Origin: Massilia sp. IC2-477
GTDB taxonomy: Bacteria; Pseudomonadota; Gammaproteobacteria; Burkholderiales; Burkholderiaceae_D
Reading direction: 5' to 3'
Assembly (NCBI RefSeq): GCF_020707265.1
Contig: NZ_JAJFEQ010000003.1
Location: 186,001 to 250,000 of the forward strand
DNA length: 64,000 nt
Shown here: positions 38,501 through 44,744 of the stretch, piece by piece
Numbering within the stretch: the stretch's first letter is position 1
How the letters are laid out: every line of letters begins with the position of its first letter
Notes under the pieces: generated by a model
Databases searched by the model: none
What the model was told of the DNA's origin: nothing
The model's input: only the letters and a program-made list of their open reading frames with translations
Made by a program: the position numbers and the translations under genes

Positions 38501-40611
38501 CGGCGTCGGTGACCGGCAGCCTGGCCATCACCATCACCGGCACCAATGACGCTCCGCTTGTCGGCGCGGACACCGCCTCGGTGCTTGAGGACGGCGCCGC
38601 GAGTGCGAGCGGCAATGTGCTGGTCAACGACAGCGACCGCGACGCCGGCGCGCTGCTGGCGGTCGCCGCGCCGGGCACCTATGCCGGCGCGTACGGCAGC
38701 CTGGTGCTGGGCGCCGACGGCAGCTACACCTACCAGCTCGACAAGGACGCCGAGGCCGTACAGTCGCTGGCGCAAGGCGCCACCGTGGTCGACAGCTTCA
38801 GCTACCTCGTCACCGACGGCAATTCGACGACCGGATCCAGCCTGGCGATCACGATCACCGGCAGCAACGACGCTCCGGTGGTCAGCGCGGATGCCGGCGT
38901 GGTCGGCGAAGACGGCGTGATCGAGGCCAGCGGCAATGTGCTTGCCAACGACCAGGATATCGATGCCGGCGCCAAGCTCGCGGTGGCTGCCCCCGGCACC
39001 TACGCCGGCGCCTACGGCACCCTGGTGCTGGCGGCCGACGGCAGCTATACCTATCGCCTGAACAATGACGACGCCAAGGTGCAGGCGCTGGCGGCCGGCC
39101 AGACCGTGGTCGACAGCTTCACCTATGCGGCGACCGACGGCACGGCTTCGGTGCAAGGAAGCCTCGCGCTGACCATCACCGGCGCGAACGATGCTCCCGT
39201 CGTCAAGGGCGACGTGGTGCAGGCGAACGTGGCCGGCACCGGCCTGGTAAGCGGCAACGTCCTGGCCAACGACAGCGACCCGGACGCCGGCGCCGCCATG
39301 ACGGTATCCGCTCCGGGAACCTATGCCGGCGCCTTCGGCAGCCTGGTCCTGGCTGCGGACGGCAGCTACACGTATCAGGTCGACCGCGACGCAAGCGCTG
39401 TGCGCGCCCTGGCTGCGGGCCAGTCCGCCGTGGACAGCTTCAGCTACACGGCAGGCGACGGACTCCTGAGCAGCAAAGGCGCGCTGGAAGTCAGGGTCAC
39501 CGGCGCCAACGATGCTCCGGTGGCGGTGGCGGACGCGGCAAAGCTCGGTGCAGGCAGCAAGGTCCCGGTGACGGGCAATGTGCTCGCCAACGACCGCGAC
39601 CCGGATGCCGGTACCCAGCTCAAGGTGGGCGCAGCCGGCAGCTTCGCAGGCAAGTACGGCACGCTCGTACTGTCGGCGGACGGCGCCTACAGCTATACGG
39701 TGAACACCGAGCACGCGGCGCTGCGGGCGCTGCAGCAGGGCCAGTCGGTGGTCGACAGCTTCACTTACGCCGCCACGGACGGCAGCGAAAGCGCCGTCGC
39801 GAACCTGGACATCACCATCAACGGAGAGAAAGCGCCGGCGCAGGCCGACACGGCGACGATCAGGGAAGACCAGTTCCTCATCAGCGGCAACGTGCTGGCC
39901 AACGACAGCGGCCAGGGACTCAGGGCCACCATCGATATCGATATCGGCAAGTATGGACTGCTTGCCCTGCTGCCAAACGGCTTCTTCGTCTATACCCTCG
40001 GCGTGGTCAACCCGGTGGTGCAGTCGCTCGGCAGGGGCGCGTCGGTGGTCGACAGGCTGGATTACACCGTGATCGACGCGGGCCGCAAGATCGCCGCCAC
40101 GCTGGATGTGACGGTGCTGGGCGAGAACGACGCACCGATCCTGGTGAAGGCCCTGGGCGACCGCAGTATCGAAGCCAACAAGGCCTTCTCGTTCCAGCTG
40201 CCGGCCGACAGCTTCGTCGATATCGACAAGGGCGATACGCTGGTCTATTCGGCCAAGCTGGCAAACGGCTCGGCACTGCCGTCCTGGCTGAAGTTCGACG
40301 CGGCCACCGGGACCTTCTCGGGCACCGCGCCGAACAAGGGCCCGGCGATCGAGGTGCGGGTCACGGCCACCGACAAGGTCACGGCGACCGGAAGCATGGA
40401 AGGCAGCTTGTCGGTGTCGGACGTGTTCAAGCTTTCGTTCGGCAACGGCAACAGCAATGGCAGCGGTGTGCAGGTGGGCGGCGGCAAGATGGTGCTGACG
40501 GCGCCGGCAGCCGAGGCGGAAACGGCCTACCACGACGGCACGGTCGTGGAAGAGCTGGCCATGCTGGTCGGCGCCCAGGACTGGAATGGCCTCGACCATC
40601 TGATCGCCTGA
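32521..40611 (+). CDS. Giant RTX/VCBS repeat protein, probable type I-secreted adhesin
   Basis: A 2,696-residue acidic protein with no N-terminal signal peptide. Residues about 18-1400 are 14 tandem units. Each has a VENLTLTG-type beta segment, an NELDNTITGNAG spacer, one or more Ca-binding RTX nonapeptides (GGAGNDTL, GGLGADTM) and NDTYVVDNAGD. Residues about 1400-1480 (YRFSRGDGADRIED) match the haemolysin-type calcium-binding-related domain. About ten VCBS/cadherin-like units follow (1480-2530; GNVLANDxDxDAG, DGSYTYxL, VDSFxYxxTDG, LxITITGxNDAPVV), then one putative Ig/cadherin domain with LPSWLKFDAATGTFSGTAP. Such proteins are usually exported by type I secretion and fold on calcium outside the cell. 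No type I secretion genes are next to it. AAGGATAA precedes the ATG. Confidence 0.92.
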   Translation: MMTTTTSSVSTTLDSITDDLTLTGTADINGTGNSRNNVITGNAGANVLNGMAGADTLIGGAGNDTYVVDNAGDVVVERAGEGEDTVQASAGHTLSENVEHLTLTGAGNIAGTGNALDNTITGNAGSNTLSGAAGNDLLIGNAGNDLLDGGVGADTMVGGVGDDTYVVDDAGDVVTEAAGGGTDTVRSSISYTLKDESENLTLLGDAAIDGTGNSANNLLTGNNGSNSLSGGAGNDTLNGGLGADRMAGGTGNDTYVVDNAGDMVEEVAGEGVDVVQSGISYTLTDNVENLVLTGSAAAGTGNELDNNILGTTAANTLSGLAGNDTLDGGAGADQMLGGTGDDTYYVDNAGDLTVELDGEGRDRLFSSVNHALAAAIEELTLTGSGNTVGTGNELDNTITGGAGSNTLNGGAGNDTLTDNVGNDTLDGGSGADTMAGGAGNDLYVVDDAGDLVIEALGAGIDTVRSSIDYTLTENADNLELTGADDLKGTGNALSNTITGNGANNTLDGGAGNDTLKAGAGDDLVYGGDGNDLLQGEAGRDTLYGDAGDDRLDGGLGGDRMLGGAGKDVYVVEDDGDLVIEEAGAGIDLVEASITYTLTAQVENLTQTGIAAINGSGNELDNIIIGNAGANTLQGLAGNDTLYGNAGSDTLQGGEGNDYLDGGLDGDSMQGGTGDDVYIVDQVGDLVAENAGEGLDHVRASINYILTADVENLTLTGNGAISGTGNELDNTIIGNGSNNTLSGGAGNDTLTDGSGADRLDGGLGADTMAGGVQNDVYVVDNAGDVVIELAGSGVDTVESSVDYTLGVNVENLTLTGSEDLVGNGNAVQNTIIGNAGNNSTDAGAGNDTVRAGDGNDIVRGGDGDDLLYGEGGDDQLSGDAGNDLIDGGLGGDRMAGGLGNETFVVDNDGDIVVEDAAAGTDIVQSSITYTLTANVENLTLTGSANISGAGNELNNIIIGNTGNNVLDGLAGNDTIHAGAGNDTLVGGEGDDTLNGDAGDDILRGDAGNDILNGGLGADSMRGGSGNDTYIVDNAADLTFEEAGEGTDVVQASVTYALAANVENLTLTGSAGISGTGNELDNVLTGNEGANTLSGDAGNDTLIAGGGNDILDGGTGADSMQGGAGNDRYLVDQLGDVVVELANAGTDTVESSIDYVLGANVENLVLAGAALNGTGNALANAITGNAGNNLIDGGAGIDTMSGGAGDDTYIVDVTGDLINEAAGAGIDTARASASYTLAANVEHLVLTGSAAINGTGNALDNEITGNDAANVLAGGAGKDSIVAGGGNDSIDGGLGADTMSGGSGNDSYVVDDAADAVLENAGEGVDTVQAGVSHRLAANVENLTLTGSGAISGSGNELDNVIIGNAGSNQLDGGAGNDTLQGGAGSDLLLGGTGDDTYRFSRGDGADRIEDTQGSDTLRLTGGLTQADLTAGLSGDDLVISIKGSADSVVLAGWLSGAAAGVNRVLFDNGSTLDRAGMIGLLGDNPIAAADKLAAREDGGMVQIATSELLANDVNGATVVVAVGASSLGAQVDLAGDTVHYDVGSRFQELAQGEVLKDSFSYTVQDGVGRSANGVVNVEITGVNDGPVAMQDSAAFKEGDAAAMTGNVLANDSDIDRGTVLQVAAPGSIAGSFGTLDIDKDGNYSYALNAAGAYDASKAVDGVLTERFDYAVTDGIASASSTLEIRVTLLNQAPLASDDVAQLSEDGVAALGNVLANDRAPNAGAVLKVTAPGSYTGTYGSLVLAQDGGYTYTLNEGDARVQALSQGQTLLESFAYGVTDGVATAASKLAITITGSNDAPVVSADAGVAAEDGAVEASGNVLANDQDLDAGAKLAVAAPGTYAGAYGTLVLAADGSYTYRLNNGDAKVQALAAGQAVLDSFAYDATDGIAATRSSLVFTITGANDSPVVSADTAVALEDSAVAASGNVLANDQDIDAGTLLAVTAPGTYEGAYGTLVLAADGSYTYRLDNDAKAVQSLAQGATVVDSFSYAATDGTASVTGSLAITITGTNDAPLVGADTASVLEDGAASASGNVLVNDSDRDAGALLAVAAPGTYAGAYGSLVLGADGSYTYQLDKDAEAVQSLAQGATVVDSFSYLVTDGNSTTGSSLAITITGSNDAPVVSADAGVVGEDGVIEASGNVLANDQDIDAGAKLAVAAPGTYAGAYGTLVLAADGSYTYRLNNDDAKVQALAAGQTVVDSFTYAATDGTASVQGSLALTITGANDAPVVKGDVVQANVAGTGLVSGNVLANDSDPDAGAAMTVSAPGTYAGAFGSLVLAADGSYTYQVDRDASAVRALAAGQSAVDSFSYTAGDGLLSSKGALEVRVTGANDAPVAVADAAKLGAGSKVPVTGNVLANDRDPDAGTQLKVGAAGSFAGKYGTLVLSADGAYSYTVNTEHAALRALQQGQSVVDSFTYAATDGSESAVANLDITINGEKAPAQADTATIREDQFLISGNVLANDSGQGLRATIDIDIGKYGLLALLPNGFFVYTLGVVNPVVQSLGRGASVVDRLDYTVIDAGRKIAATLDVTVLGENDAPILVKALGDRSIEANKAFSFQLPADSFVDIDKGDTLVYSAKLANGSALPSWLKFDAATGTFSGTAPNKGPAIEVRVTATDKVTATGSMEGSLSVSDVFKLSFGNGNSNGSGVQVGGGKMVLTAPAAEAETAYHDGTVVEELAMLVGAQDWNGLDHLIA
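32569..36705 (+). repeat. Tandem RTX-type repeat array (14 units) within the giant gene
   Basis: The DNA repeats are recognised by recurring GGCAACGACACC and GGCACCGGCAACGAGCTCGA-type words. Units vary from about 85 to 135 codons because some carry extra nonapeptides (longest around 34.0, 35.0 and 35.4 kb). Copies are diverged, so recent expansion is not indicated for most of them. Confidence 0.85.
36961..40125 (+). repeat. VCBS/cadherin-like repeat array (about 10 units) within the giant gene
   Basis: About ten units of roughly 95-107 codons each, recognised by AACGTGCTGGCCAACGAC and GCCGACGGCAGCTA words. Two copies are nearly identical at DNA level: 38002-38107 and 38965-39070, exactly 963 bp apart, with about three mismatches over 106 bp. 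That indicates recent duplication or gene conversion. Confidence 0.85.
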
Positions 40612-40619
40612 GGCTGAGC

Positions 40620-40661
40620 AAAAAAAGGGACGTCCGCATCGCTGCGGACGTCCCTTTTTTT
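40620..40661. terminator. Strong bidirectional terminator after the giant gene
   Basis: GGGACGTCCGCA (40627-40638) and TGCGGACGTCCC (40643-40654) form a perfect 12-bp stem with loop TCGC. A run of A's precedes it and seven T's follow, so it can stop the giant gene on + and the convergent DUF4870-like gene on -. Confidence 0.93.
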
Positions 40662-40674
40662 CGTATCGGGGCGG

Positions 40675-41037
40675 TCAGGCCGGCAGTGCGCGGTTGCTGT
40701 TCAGGTCGAGGAAGCCGCGGATGATGCGATAGGCGGCCCACAGCCAGCTGATGCCCCAGATCAGCAGCGCCACCGGGATGCCGATGAAGGTCACGGCGAA
40801 CACCCAGGCGACGGCGGACCAGACCACGTACCACCAGAAGGTGCGGATCATCCAGCTGTGGTGGGAGTAGACGATCGTGCCTGCGGTTTCCGGACGCTTG
40901 ACGTAGTTAACGATCAGTACCAGGATCGACAGCAGACCGGCCGAAAACAGGAAGGTCAGGGCGTGTGCGACATACAGGATGCGCGCGAACTGCTTGGCGT
41001 CCTCGGTTCCGCGATCCATTACCAGGTCTTGCGACAT
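40675..41037 (-). CDS. DUF4870-like small integral membrane protein
   Basis: A 120-residue protein with three hydrophobic segments (about residues 20-43, 66-83, 84-105). The layout and the YSHHSWMIRTFWW region resemble DUF4870-type membrane proteins, for which no function is known. The start at 41037 has GGAGAAT upstream. It is convergent with the giant gene across the bidirectional terminator and is downstream of trxC on the same strand. Confidence 0.8.
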   Translation of the reverse strand: MSQDLVMDRGTEDAKQFARILYVAHALTFLFSAGLLSILVLIVNYVKRPETAGTIVYSHHSWMIRTFWWYVVWSAVAWVFAVTFIGIPVALLIWGISWLWAAYRIIRGFLDLNSNRALPA

Positions 41038-41137
41038 CAGTATTCTCCTCAGTGGTCGCCGGAAACGCCCGGCAGGCGATGGGATTGTAGCAGCCAGTGC
41101 TGCCGTTTTGCCAACATGAGGCCGGGATGCCTTTTTT

Positions 41138-41581
41138 TCAAGTCTGGCGCAGCTGGGATTCGACCCAGGCCACCAGCCGCCCCGCATCCATGGCGCCCGA
41201 CTGGCGCGCGATTTCGCGCCCGCCGCGAAACAGCGCGAGCGTCGGAATGCTGCGGATCGCGAACTGCGCCGCCAGGTCCTGGCTGCGCTCGGTGTCGACT
41301 TTCAGGAGCCGCAGCGCCGGCTCCAGCCGCTGGGCCGCCTGGGCGTAATGGGGCGCCATCATCTTGCAGGGGCCGCACCACTCGGCCCAGAAGTCGACCA
41401 GTACCGGGATGTCGTTGCGCGTCACGTGCCTGGTGAAGCGGGCGCTGTCGACGTCCAGCGGCCGGCCGCTGAACAGGGCCTGCGAGCACTTGCCGCAGAC
41501 CGGGGCGTCGCGCAGGCGCTCGGCCGCCAGGCGGTTCACCGCCTCGCACTGCGGACACACGACATGGATCGGGTCGCTCAT
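41138..41581 (-). CDS. trxC: Thioredoxin 2 (TrxC)
   Basis: A 147-residue cytoplasmic disulfide reductase. An N-terminal zinc finger with C9, C12, C29 and C32 (VCPQC, VCGKC) sets TrxC apart from TrxA. The redox site is WCGPC (C69, C72) and the cis-Pro is in RSIPTLALF. GGAGGGAGAAC precedes the start at 41581. TrxC is usually part of oxidative-stress defence; no OxyR site was identified here. Confidence 0.94.
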   Translation of the reverse strand: MSDPIHVVCPQCEAVNRLAAERLRDAPVCGKCSQALFSGRPLDVDSARFTRHVTRNDIPVLVDFWAEWCGPCKMMAPHYAQAAQRLEPALRLLKVDTERSQDLAAQFAIRSIPTLALFRGGREIARQSGAMDAGRLVAWVESQLRQT

Positions 41582-41706
41582 CGGGTTCTCCCTCCGTTCA
41601 AGATTTGCTGGCGCTAATTGTAAGCCGATCATCCGCGCGCCGCAGGCATGCGCCGCCGCAGGCGGGCATTCCGTAGAATCGGCTTATTGCCATTTTTGCC
41701 AGAACA

Positions 41707-42507
41707 ATGACCGATCGCACCGAGGACCTCACGCTTGAACCGGGCCGACTGCTGGTCGGCTGCGCCGGCTGGAGCCTGCCGAAGGCCGAGGCGGCAGCCT
41801 TTCCGGAAGAGGGCAGCCACCTGGAGCGCTACGCCGCCGTGTTCCCGGCGGTGGAGATCAACTCGTCCTTCTACCGTCCGCACCGCCCCGCCACCTACGC
41901 CAAGTGGGCCGCCTGCGTGCCCGACGACTTCCGCTTTGCCGTCAAGGTGCCGCGCGCGATCACCCACGACGCGCGCATGACGGACGTGGAACAGCAGCTG
42001 GTGCAGTTCGCCCTTGAGGCCGGCGAGCTGGGCGAGAAGCTCGGCTGCCTGCTGGTGCAGCTGCCGCCGAAGTTCGGCTTCATCGACGAGCCGGCGCGCA
42101 TCTTCTTCCGCCAGCTGCACAATCTGTTCGGATGCACGGTAGCCTTCGAAGCCCGTCACCCGAGCTGGTTTTCGGAAGCAGCCACCGAGCTGCTGACGGA
42201 AAGCGGCGTCACACGCGTGATCGCCGACCCGGCCGCGGGCCAGCCCGGTCCGCACGTGCCCACCAGCACGGACAGCGTCTACGTGCGCCTGCACGGCACG
42301 CCGCGCATCTATTATTCGCGTTATTCGGCCGAATATGTCGAATCGGTGCGGCGCGCGCTGGCGCGTCAAACAGCGGCCGGTCGGACCTGCTGGTGCATCT
42401 TCGATAACACCGCGGCCTTCGAGGCGGTGCCGAATGCGCTCCAGCTCCTGCATGGACTGGACGGGCAGGCGCTGATTGAATCCGCGGTGCCGGATGCGCC
42501 ATGGTGA
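41707..42507 (+). CDS. DUF72 family protein
   Basis: A 266-residue TIM-barrel-like protein. Recognised by GCAGWSLPK near the start, the INSSFYRPHRPATYAKW segment (typical ENxSFYR-like motif of DUF72), FAVKVPRAITHDARM and the C-terminal WCIFDNTAAFEAVPNALQL. DUF72 members are widespread and have no firmly established function. It overlaps the Mut7-C gene by seven bases, so the two are cotranslated. Confidence 0.9.
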   Translation: MTDRTEDLTLEPGRLLVGCAGWSLPKAEAAAFPEEGSHLERYAAVFPAVEINSSFYRPHRPATYAKWAACVPDDFRFAVKVPRAITHDARMTDVEQQLVQFALEAGELGEKLGCLLVQLPPKFGFIDEPARIFFRQLHNLFGCTVAFEARHPSWFSEAATELLTESGVTRVIADPAAGQPGPHVPTSTDSVYVRLHGTPRIYYSRYSAEYVESVRRALARQTAAGRTCWCIFDNTAAFEAVPNALQLLHGLDGQALIESAVPDAPW

Positions 42508-43262
42508 GCGCCAGCTTCCGCTTCTACGACGGGCTCGGCGACTTCCTGCCGCGCGAGCGGCGCGGCCGCACCTTCAGCACACCCTGTGCGCGCGACGCCA
42601 CCGCCAAGCACATGATCGAAGCCCTCGGCGTGCCGCACACCGAGGTCGAGCTGCTGCTGGTGAATGGCGAATCGGCCGGCTTCGACCACCTGCTGCGCGA
42701 GGGCGACCGGGTGGCGGTCTACCCGGACTTCGCCCGGCTCGACGTGCGCGAGCTGCAGCGCCTGCGCAGCTGGCCCGACGAACGCCCGCGCTTCGTCGCC
42801 GACGCCCACCTCGGCGGCCTGGCGCGCCTGCTGCGCATGGCCGGCTACGACACTCTCTACGACAACCATTACCACGACGACGAGATCGAACGCCTCGCAC
42901 GCGAGCAGGGGCGGGTGATGCTCACGCGCGACCGCGAACTGCTCAAGCGCCGCAGCGTGGAATTCGGCTGCTACCTGCATGCCCTCGATCCGGCGCAGCA
43001 GCTGCGCGAGCTGTTCGCGCGCCTGCGCCTGGGCGGGGACATGCGTCCGTTCACGCTCTGCCTGCACTGCAACCTGCTGCTGCGCCAGGTGGACAAGGCG
43101 GAGGTGCGCGATCGCCTGCCGCCGCGCGTGGCCGAGCTGCACGACGACTTCACCACCTGCGACCATTGCGCACGGGTGTACTGGAAGGGTTCGCACCATG
43201 CGCGCATGTGCGCCTTGCTCGCTGATGTAGAATTGCCGCCGTCCCCTGACTCGCATCCATGA
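42501..43262 (+). CDS. Mut7-C RNase-domain protein with N-terminal ubiquitin-like domain
   Basis: A 253-residue protein. Residues 1-90 are a MoaD/ubiquitin-like Mut7-C-associated domain (FRFYDGLGDFLP, VELLLVNGESAGFDHLLREGDRVAVYP). Residues 95-245 are a Mut7-C PIN-like nuclease domain with FVADAHLGGLARLLRMAGYDT, the acidic LTRDRELLKR and two CxxC zinc knuckles (CLHC, CDHC). It is likely an RNA-processing or decay enzyme; the substrate is unknown. It is coupled to the DUF72 gene and followed four bases later by a hypothetical gene. Confidence 0.88.
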   Translation: MVSASFRFYDGLGDFLPRERRGRTFSTPCARDATAKHMIEALGVPHTEVELLLVNGESAGFDHLLREGDRVAVYPDFARLDVRELQRLRSWPDERPRFVADAHLGGLARLLRMAGYDTLYDNHYHDDEIERLAREQGRVMLTRDRELLKRRSVEFGCYLHALDPAQQLRELFARLRLGGDMRPFTLCLHCNLLLRQVDKAEVRDRLPPRVAELHDDFTTCDHCARVYWKGSHHARMCALLADVELPPSPDSHP

Positions 43263-43266
43263 CAGC

Positions 43267-43683
43267 GTGAACGATCCTGTTTCGCCGTTTCCTTTCCCTG
43301 TTCGCACGGAGTGCCCGCCCGGCGCCTGCGTGTGCGAGCGCGACCGTGTCATGGCCGATCCCGGGGCCGACCACCGGCCGCTCGCACTGACACGCCAGCA
43401 GGAGCAGAAACTGATCGAACGCATCGAGCGTGTCAGCAGCTACGAGGACCTGAAGCACGTCCAGCAACTCGTCAGGAACAACCTCGGCGCCGAGCTGCGC
43501 ATCGAACCGGGCCCGAACGAGGTGCGCACCGTGCGCGGCATCATCGTCGTGCTGGAAGAAAAGCCGGGCTTGTGCAAGAAGGCGCGCCAGTCGGTGCCGG
43601 CGGCAGTGCGGCGCTGCCTGAGCGAGCGGCCCGAGATCGCCTACGCCCTGCTCGACGCCCACGACCTGTTCGGCTCACGCTGA
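43267..43683 (+). CDS. Conserved hypothetical protein with CPPGxCxC motif
   Basis: A 138-residue protein of unknown function starting with GTG four bases after the Mut7-C stop codon; no strong ribosome-binding site is seen, so translation is probably coupled. Near the N terminus it has TECPPGACVCERD, a compact three-cysteine motif that could bind a metal. The middle is a helical charged segment (LTRQQEQKLIERIERVSSYEDL), and the end is RQSVPAAVRRCL.ERPEIAYALLDAHDLF. I recognise no named family. Confidence 0.72.
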   Translation: MNDPVSPFPFPVRTECPPGACVCERDRVMADPGADHRPLALTRQQEQKLIERIERVSSYEDLKHVQQLVRNNLGAELRIEPGPNEVRTVRGIIVVLEEKPGLCKKARQSVPAAVRRCLSERPEIAYALLDAHDLFGSR

Positions 43684-43777
43684 CAGAGGCCACTTCCGCA
43701 CGCATTTGCCTTGGCTCTTATACAATATGGACGAGGCGGCAACGGCCGCCAGTGTGACGTTTTCAGGAGAACACCCC

Positions 43778-44167
43778 ATGTCGGGCTACAGCATCAACAT
43801 TGAAGAGAAAACCCTCAACGGCAACAATTTCCGTGAGGTGCTTTACACCACCGAGCGCAGCCAGCTCGTCATCATGACCCTGCAGCCGGGCGAGGAAATC
43901 GGCCTCGAGCACCACGAAGGCCATGATCAGTTCATCCGTGTTGAAGCGGGCGAGGGCGTCGCCATCCTGGACGGCGAAGAGCACAAGCTGGAAGACGGTG
44001 TCGCGGTTGTCATTCCCGCCGGCACCGAACACAACGTGATCAACACCTCCGAAAGCGAGCCGATGCGACTGTACACCCTGTACACCCCGCCGGAGCATCC
44101 GGACGGCATCGTCCACGCCACCAAGGCGGAAGCGGACGAGTACGAGGAGCAGCACCACGGTCATTGA
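43778..44167 (+). CDS. Cupin-domain protein
   Basis: A 129-residue single cupin. Motif 1 is GEEIGLEHHEGHDQFIRVEAGEG (metal-type His, His, Glu ligands present) and motif 2 is VVIPAGTEHNVINTSE. AGGAGA is well placed before the ATG. Small stand-alone cupins of this form serve as isomerases, dioxygenases or binding proteins; none can be singled out. The gene has its own upstream gap of 94 bp. Confidence 0.88.
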   Translation: MSGYSINIEEKTLNGNNFREVLYTTERSQLVIMTLQPGEEIGLEHHEGHDQFIRVEAGEGVAILDGEEHKLEDGVAVVIPAGTEHNVINTSESEPMRLYTLYTPPEHPDGIVHATKAEADEYEEQHHGH

Positions 44168-44181
44168 CCGGATTCCGGACG

Positions 44182-44208
44182 AAAAAAAGGCCGGCATTTC
44201 TGCCGGCC
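44182..44208 (-). terminator. Terminator of the minus-strand lipoprotein gene
   Basis: On the minus strand GGCCGGCA, loop GAAA, TGCCGGCC is followed by seven T's (A's at 44182-44188 on +). It lies 18 bases beyond the stop codon at 44227 and may also slow transcription from the cupin gene. Confidence 0.85.
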
Positions 44209-44226
44209 TCGTTGCTGGTGCCCGTC

Positions 44227-44646
44227 TCAACGACGCCAGTGGTAGGGGAAGCGCGTCCCGACGTGCCCGCCCCAGCCGCGGTGGTGCCCCCAGCCGCGGC
44301 CGAAATTGAAGCCGAGGCCGATCGAGACCGGCGGATAGTAGTAGCGCGGCTGGTACACCGGCTCCGGCACGTACACCGGTTGCGGTACGTACACGGGTTG
44401 CTGCTGCACGTACACCGGTTGCTGCTGCGTGTACACCGGGGAGCTGCTGTAGGTCGTGGTGCTGGTTCCGCCCGAGGCGGCGGCGCGCGCGCCGGTGCCG
44501 ACCGGTACCGGGGTCACGGACACGACTTGCCACCCGCTCGGATCGCCCGAACGCGGATAGGCCTGGCTGCCGTAGTAGTTCGGGCTGGGCGCGGCGCAAC
44601 CGGCCAGCACGGCCAGCGATGCGGTAACAATGATGAGTTTCTTCAT
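44227..44646 (-). CDS. Lipoprotein with Pro/Val/Tyr/Gln repeats
   Basis: A 139-residue predicted lipoprotein (signal MKKLIIVTASLAVLAGC, lipidated C17). A Ser/Thr-rich segment is followed by short PVYVQQQ and PVYVPQ/PVYVPE repeats (about residues 70-100) and a Gly/His/Trp-rich C terminus (GRGWGHHRGWGGHVG). The pattern suggests a surface or periplasmic structural protein, perhaps metal-binding through histidines. GGAGG is upstream of the ATG. No family is recognised. Confidence 0.75.
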   Translation of the reverse strand: MKKLIIVTASLAVLAGCAAPSPNYYGSQAYPRSGDPSGWQVVSVTPVPVGTGARAAASGGTSTTTYSSSPVYTQQQPVYVQQQPVYVPQPVYVPEPVYQPRYYYPPVSIGLGFNFGRGWGHHRGWGGHVGTRFPYHWRR

Positions 44647-44744
44647 GGCGGTCCTCCTGATTCAGCCATGATAAGAAGTTCCGGACCTCATGCCTCCGGG
44701 TATTACCGTTTGTTACACTCCCATAGGCCCGGAAACATACCCAT

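Noticed and set aside
32569..40125. Regular repeats that could be mistaken for a CRISPR array
   Set aside because: Units are coding, long (85-135 codons), diverged, and lack short identical repeats with unique spacers.
32410..40599. An open frame of about 2,700 codons on the minus strand opposite the giant RTX gene
   Set aside because: It arises from the GC-rich, repeat-biased codons of the plus-strand gene. The plus product has recognisable RTX and VCBS domains, a ribosome-binding site and a terminator; the minus product is compositionally odd (His/Val/Ala/Gln repeats) and matches nothing.
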